Notes under the pieces: generated by a model
Told to the model about the DNA's origin: nothing
The model's database searches: none
Seen by the model: only the letters and a program-made list of their open reading frames with translations
Assembly (NCBI GenBank): GCA_963704825.1
Contig: CAVPHV010000017.1
Location: 1 to 64,000, forward strand
Direction: 5' to 3'
DNA: 64,000 nucleotides
DNA from: CAVPHV01 sp963704825
Lineage (GTDB): Bacteria > Actinomycetota > Acidimicrobiia > Spongiisociales > UBA5794
In this document: piece by piece, positions 60,515 to 64,000 of the stretch
Layout of the letters: the number at the start of each line of letters is the position of its first letter
Numbering within the stretch: position 1 is the first letter of the stretch
Program-made: the position numbers and the translations under genes

Positions 60515-60568
60515 GTTGTCTTGGCGGACATCAGCGATACATGTGTCGCTGATGTCCGCCAAAACCCT
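60514..60568. repeat. GGCGGACA palindromic repeat, copy 3
   Basis: The perfect 17-bp arms TTGGCGGACATCAGCGA (60521-60537) and its complement (60546-60562) enclose an 8-base loop with CATG. AAAACCC continues on the right as in the other copies; the left flank has diverged. It ends 27-33 bp before the helicase gene, between it and the divergent SDR promoter. Confidence 0.9.
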
Positions 60569-60594
60569 CTGCGGCATCTCTACACTCCGAACGT

Positions 60595-62652
60595 ATGTTC
60601 GCACCTACGCAACCGGAGCCGGCGCCGTGGCTCGACGAGCTCAATGAACGCCAGCGGGCCGCCGTGGTGCACGGTGATGGGCCGTTGCTCGTCATCGCCG
60701 GGGCCGGGTCGGGCAAGACCCGCACCCTGGCCTGCCGGGTCGCCCGGCTCATCGACGACGGGACCAGCCCCGACCGCATCCTGTTGCTCACCTTCACGCG
60801 GCGGGCCGCCGCTGAGATGCTGCGCCGCGCCGGTGCGCTGTCGTCCGAGGGCGTCGCCGGTCGAGTCTGGGGCGGCACTTTCCACAGCACCGCCAACCGG
60901 CTGTTGCGCCACTACGGGAATGCGGTCGGTCTGTCCGACGGGTTCACCGTCATCGACCAGGGCGACACCGAGTCGCTGTTTGGGATCATCCGCAGCGATC
61001 TCGGGATGGCCGAGGGCAAGACCCGTTTCCCTCGCAAGGAGACGATTGCCGCCATCTACTCGCGCACGGTCAACGCTCAAACCAAGCTGACCCAGACGCT
61101 CGATGAGCGATTCCCTTGGTGCCGCGATCACGCCGAGGACATGAAGGTCATGTTCCAGGAGTATCTGCGACGCAAGCGGAGCCACAACGTCGTCGACTAC
61201 GACGACCTCTTGCTCTACTGGCGGGCACTCCTTCAGTCGCCGGCAGGTGACATCGTCCGTGGCCTCTTCGACCACGTGCTGGTCGACGAATACCAGGACA
61301 CCAACCGGGTCCAAGCCGACATCCTGTCTGAACTGTGTGGACCCGCCGGCAACCTCACCGTGGTCGGCGACGATGCCCAGGCGATCTACTCGTTCCGGGC
61401 TGCCTCGGTCGACAACATCCTTGGCTTCCCCGGCGAGTACACGGACACCGCAGTGGTCAAGCTGGAGCAGAACTACCGCTCAACCCCGCAGATCCTCGCC
61501 GCAGCCAATGCGGTCATCGCCGAGTCTGCCGAACTGTTCCCCAAGCACCTATGGTCGGACCGCCCCGAAGGGCCACGTCCCAAGCTCGTGACGTGTTTCG
61601 ACGAGCAAGCTCAAGCCGAGTACGTGTGCGACCGGATCCTCGAGTTGCGCGAGGAGGGCATCACCTTGCGCGACCAGGCCGTGCTGTTCCGCACCGGCCA
61701 CCACTCCGACGGCCTCGAGTTGGAGCTGTCACGTCGCCACATTCCCTACGTGAAGTTTGGTGGCCTCAAGTTCCTCGAGGCCGCCCACGTGAAGGACCTG
61801 ATGGCGGCTCTGCGCATCCTCGACAACCCGAAGGATGAACTCGCCTGGCACCGCGTCCTCCAGGCCATTCCCGGGGTTGGGCCGGCAACCGCCCGCAAGC
61901 TGCTCGACCACGCCACCGAACGGGGTGCCGCCGAGGGCAGCGACGCCGTCGGTGCCCTCATCACCGGCGACTTCCCGTTGCCGCCCGAGGCGCGCCGGCC
62001 GTTTGCCGAGCTGCAGACCGGGCTGCGGTCGTCACGCGGTGAAGGAGGTAGCGAGCCGCCTCCGGCGGAGCAGATCGACGCGCTGCTCCAGTTCTGCCGG
62101 CTGGTCTTCGCCCGCAACTACGACGATGCGGCGGCCAGAGTCGGCGACATCGAGCAGCTTGCCTCCCTGGCGGCCGACTACCCGACCCGCAGCAGGTTTC
62201 TCACCGAGCTAGCTCTCGATCCGCCCACCAGCACCAGTGATCTGGCCGGCCCGCCCCACCTCGACGACGACTACCTGATCCTGTCGACGATCCATTCGGC
62301 CAAAGGGGGCGAGTGGCGGGCGGTGTACGTCATCCACGCCGCCGACGGCAACATCCCCTCCGACATGTCGCTGGGTGAACCCGGTGGGCTCGAGGAGGAA
62401 CGGCGGCTGCTGTATGTGGCGTTGACCCGAGCCAAGGATCAGCTCGAGGTGACGGTGCCGCAGCGTTTCTACCACCGGGCCTTCATCGGGTCGCCAAACC
62501 ACAGCTACGCCCTGCCGAGCAGGTTCCTCACGCCGGCCGCTGATCACTTCGACCCGGCCTCGGCCGGGGTGCCGAACGAGCCGGGTGTGGTTGCCTGCCA
62601 CATCGATGCGCCCGACCCCGTCGCTCCCGTGCTGGAAGCGCTCTGGGAGTAG
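60595..62652 (+). CDS. UvrD/Rep-type DNA helicase
   Basis: A 685-residue superfamily 1A helicase. LNERQRAAVVHGDGPLLVIAGAGSGKTRTLACR is motif Q plus Walker A, TFTRRAAAEML motif Ia, VDEYQDTN Walker B, VVGDDAQAIYSFRAA motif III, QNYRS motif IV, TIHSAKGGEWRAVYV motif V and EERRLLYVALTRAKDQL motif VI. It unwinds DNA 3'-5' in repair or restart. It is somewhat shorter than UvrD1 and lacks its C-terminal extension. The gene follows repeat copy 3. Confidence 0.93.
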   Translation: MFAPTQPEPAPWLDELNERQRAAVVHGDGPLLVIAGAGSGKTRTLACRVARLIDDGTSPDRILLLTFTRRAAAEMLRRAGALSSEGVAGRVWGGTFHSTANRLLRHYGNAVGLSDGFTVIDQGDTESLFGIIRSDLGMAEGKTRFPRKETIAAIYSRTVNAQTKLTQTLDERFPWCRDHAEDMKVMFQEYLRRKRSHNVVDYDDLLLYWRALLQSPAGDIVRGLFDHVLVDEYQDTNRVQADILSELCGPAGNLTVVGDDAQAIYSFRAASVDNILGFPGEYTDTAVVKLEQNYRSTPQILAAANAVIAESAELFPKHLWSDRPEGPRPKLVTCFDEQAQAEYVCDRILELREEGITLRDQAVLFRTGHHSDGLELELSRRHIPYVKFGGLKFLEAAHVKDLMAALRILDNPKDELAWHRVLQAIPGVGPATARKLLDHATERGAAEGSDAVGALITGDFPLPPEARRPFAELQTGLRSSRGEGGSEPPPAEQIDALLQFCRLVFARNYDDAAARVGDIEQLASLAADYPTRSRFLTELALDPPTSTSDLAGPPHLDDDYLILSTIHSAKGGEWRAVYVIHAADGNIPSDMSLGEPGGLEEERRLLYVALTRAKDQLEVTVPQRFYHRAFIGSPNHSYALPSRFLTPAADHFDPASAGVPNEPGVVACHIDAPDPVAPVLEALWE

Positions 62653-62658
62653 GTGCGC

Positions 62659-63093
62659 CTACTCGTCACCGCCGGCTTGGCTGAACTCGGCCAGCTGGGT
62701 CTTCTCCCCATCGAGCAGGGTGAGGGTGCCGCCGTCGCGTTCGTAGAACAATGCGAGGTTGAGTGCGTTGAGAAACGCCCGCTCCTGCTCCTGGAGCTCC
62801 TCGGTGGCACAGGCTGCCAGCGTCATGCCTCCGGTGAGTATCTCAATCCCACCATCGCCACCGTCGGTGGACCATCCGCCGGTGAACGCATTGCAGCCGG
62901 TACCCCCGTTGAGCTGACCATCGGCTTCGAAGCTGACGAATACGTCACTGCCTGGAATCACCGAAACCTCACCGAGGTCTGTTGGTCGCCACGACGTGTC
63001 CTCCAGCGAGTCGTTGCCGCCGCCGCACGCCGCAACGACAAACATGGCAGCCAAGGTCAAAGCCAGCCACCCGAACGGGTGCCGTCGAGTCAT
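62659..63093 (-). CDS. META-domain lipoprotein
   Basis: A 144-residue lipoprotein. The signal peptide ends in FVVAACGGG, a lipobox with Cys20. SWRPTDLGEVSVIPGSDVFVSFEADGQLNGGTGCNAFTGGW and LTGGMTLAACATEELQEQERAFLNAL are the META (HslJ-like) core. It would sit on the outer face of the cytoplasmic membrane. Convergent with the helicase by six bases. Confidence 0.86.
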   Translation of the reverse strand: MTRRHPFGWLALTLAAMFVVAACGGGNDSLEDTSWRPTDLGEVSVIPGSDVFVSFEADGQLNGGTGCNAFTGGWSTDGGDGGIEILTGGMTLAACATEELQEQERAFLNALNLALFYERDGGTLTLLDGEKTQLAEFSQAGGDE

Positions 63094-63382
63094 GTCCGAT
63101 CGCCGAGCATTCAACCGTGTCTTCCCCTGGTTCGCTTGATGTTGATAGTAGCGAGAAGGCACTCCAGGCCCGCCGACGATGACGGCCAACCTGGTCGGTC
63201 TGTCGGATCACCCGAGCATCGGGCTGCCTGGCGGGCCGGCCTGGGAGAGTCGTAAGCTAGGGCCCGCGGCCAATACCCCGGCCGGTAGTCGCATCAGCAT
63301 GTGACCCCTTGCCCTATGCCGCGCCTGAGGTCTCCTCAACTATGGGACCCGTTCAATCTGTCAACAATCAAGTGAGGATGCC

Positions 63383-64000
<618 letters not shown>

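Overview
The window is high-GC bacterial DNA of actinobacterial character, most likely from a deep-branching lineage such as Acidimicrobiia. The taxonomic call is inference. It rests on a mycothiol-type maleylpyruvate-isomerase family protein, a Tad pilus operon without a secretin gene, an excisionase-like BldC-type regulator, many GTG starts with ATGA/GTGA overlaps, and a likely leaderless promoter. There is no rRNA, no CRISPR array and no intact prophage. One tRNA (Lys, UUU) is present.

Layout. 0-14.8 kb: small membrane protein, arylsulfatase, P-type cation ATPase, a CYTH-like/Ppx-GppA fusion preceded by a frame-broken gene, a CPA2 antiporter, a membrane-protein pair, a LuxR-type regulator and a secreted repeat protein. 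15-20.6 kb: tRNA-Lys, a PadR operon with a clear operator, a fused endonuclease IV-like/LigD-type polymerase protein, a haem-binding protein, and a 102-bp tandem hairpin array in front of a stand-alone 5'-3' exonuclease. 20.6-33.6 kb: FAD oxidoreductase, a MacB-like ABC operon with its GbsR/MarR regulator and a terminator, acyl-CoA and sulfotransferase genes, two ABC-2 systems, and an SRAP gene flanked by two copies of a palindromic repeat. 34.2-41.4 kb: a Tad (Flp) pilus operon (cpaB, tadZ-like, tadA, tadB, tadC, pilin, TadE/F/G-like). 41.4-46 kb: a rearranged segment between two copies of one gene (one intact, one dead), holding an IS110 remnant, a secreted beta-propeller/RTX protein and other gene fragments. 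46-51.6 kb: two divergent genes, a giant membrane hydrolase fused to type 1 isopentenyl-diphosphate isomerase and a protein with two tandem UbiA prenyltransferase domains. 51.7-60.5 kb: VOC, hydrolase, enoyl-CoA hydratase, thioesterase, PadR/cupin pair, MDMPI, a frameshifted methyltransferase, GNAT, and an SDR-TetR-SDR operon with a readable operator. 60.6-64 kb: UvrD-like helicase, META-domain lipoprotein and the start of pyruvate phosphate dikinase.

The strongest candidates for something undescribed are the endonuclease IV/LigD-polymerase fusion, the hydrolase-Idi fusion opposite the tandem UbiA gene, the GGCGGACA palindrome family (3 copies, two of them bracketing SRAP), and the nested-hairpin 102-bp array. 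Several genes carry single-base losses, often in G/C runs, so part of the apparent gene decay may be consensus error in the assembly.
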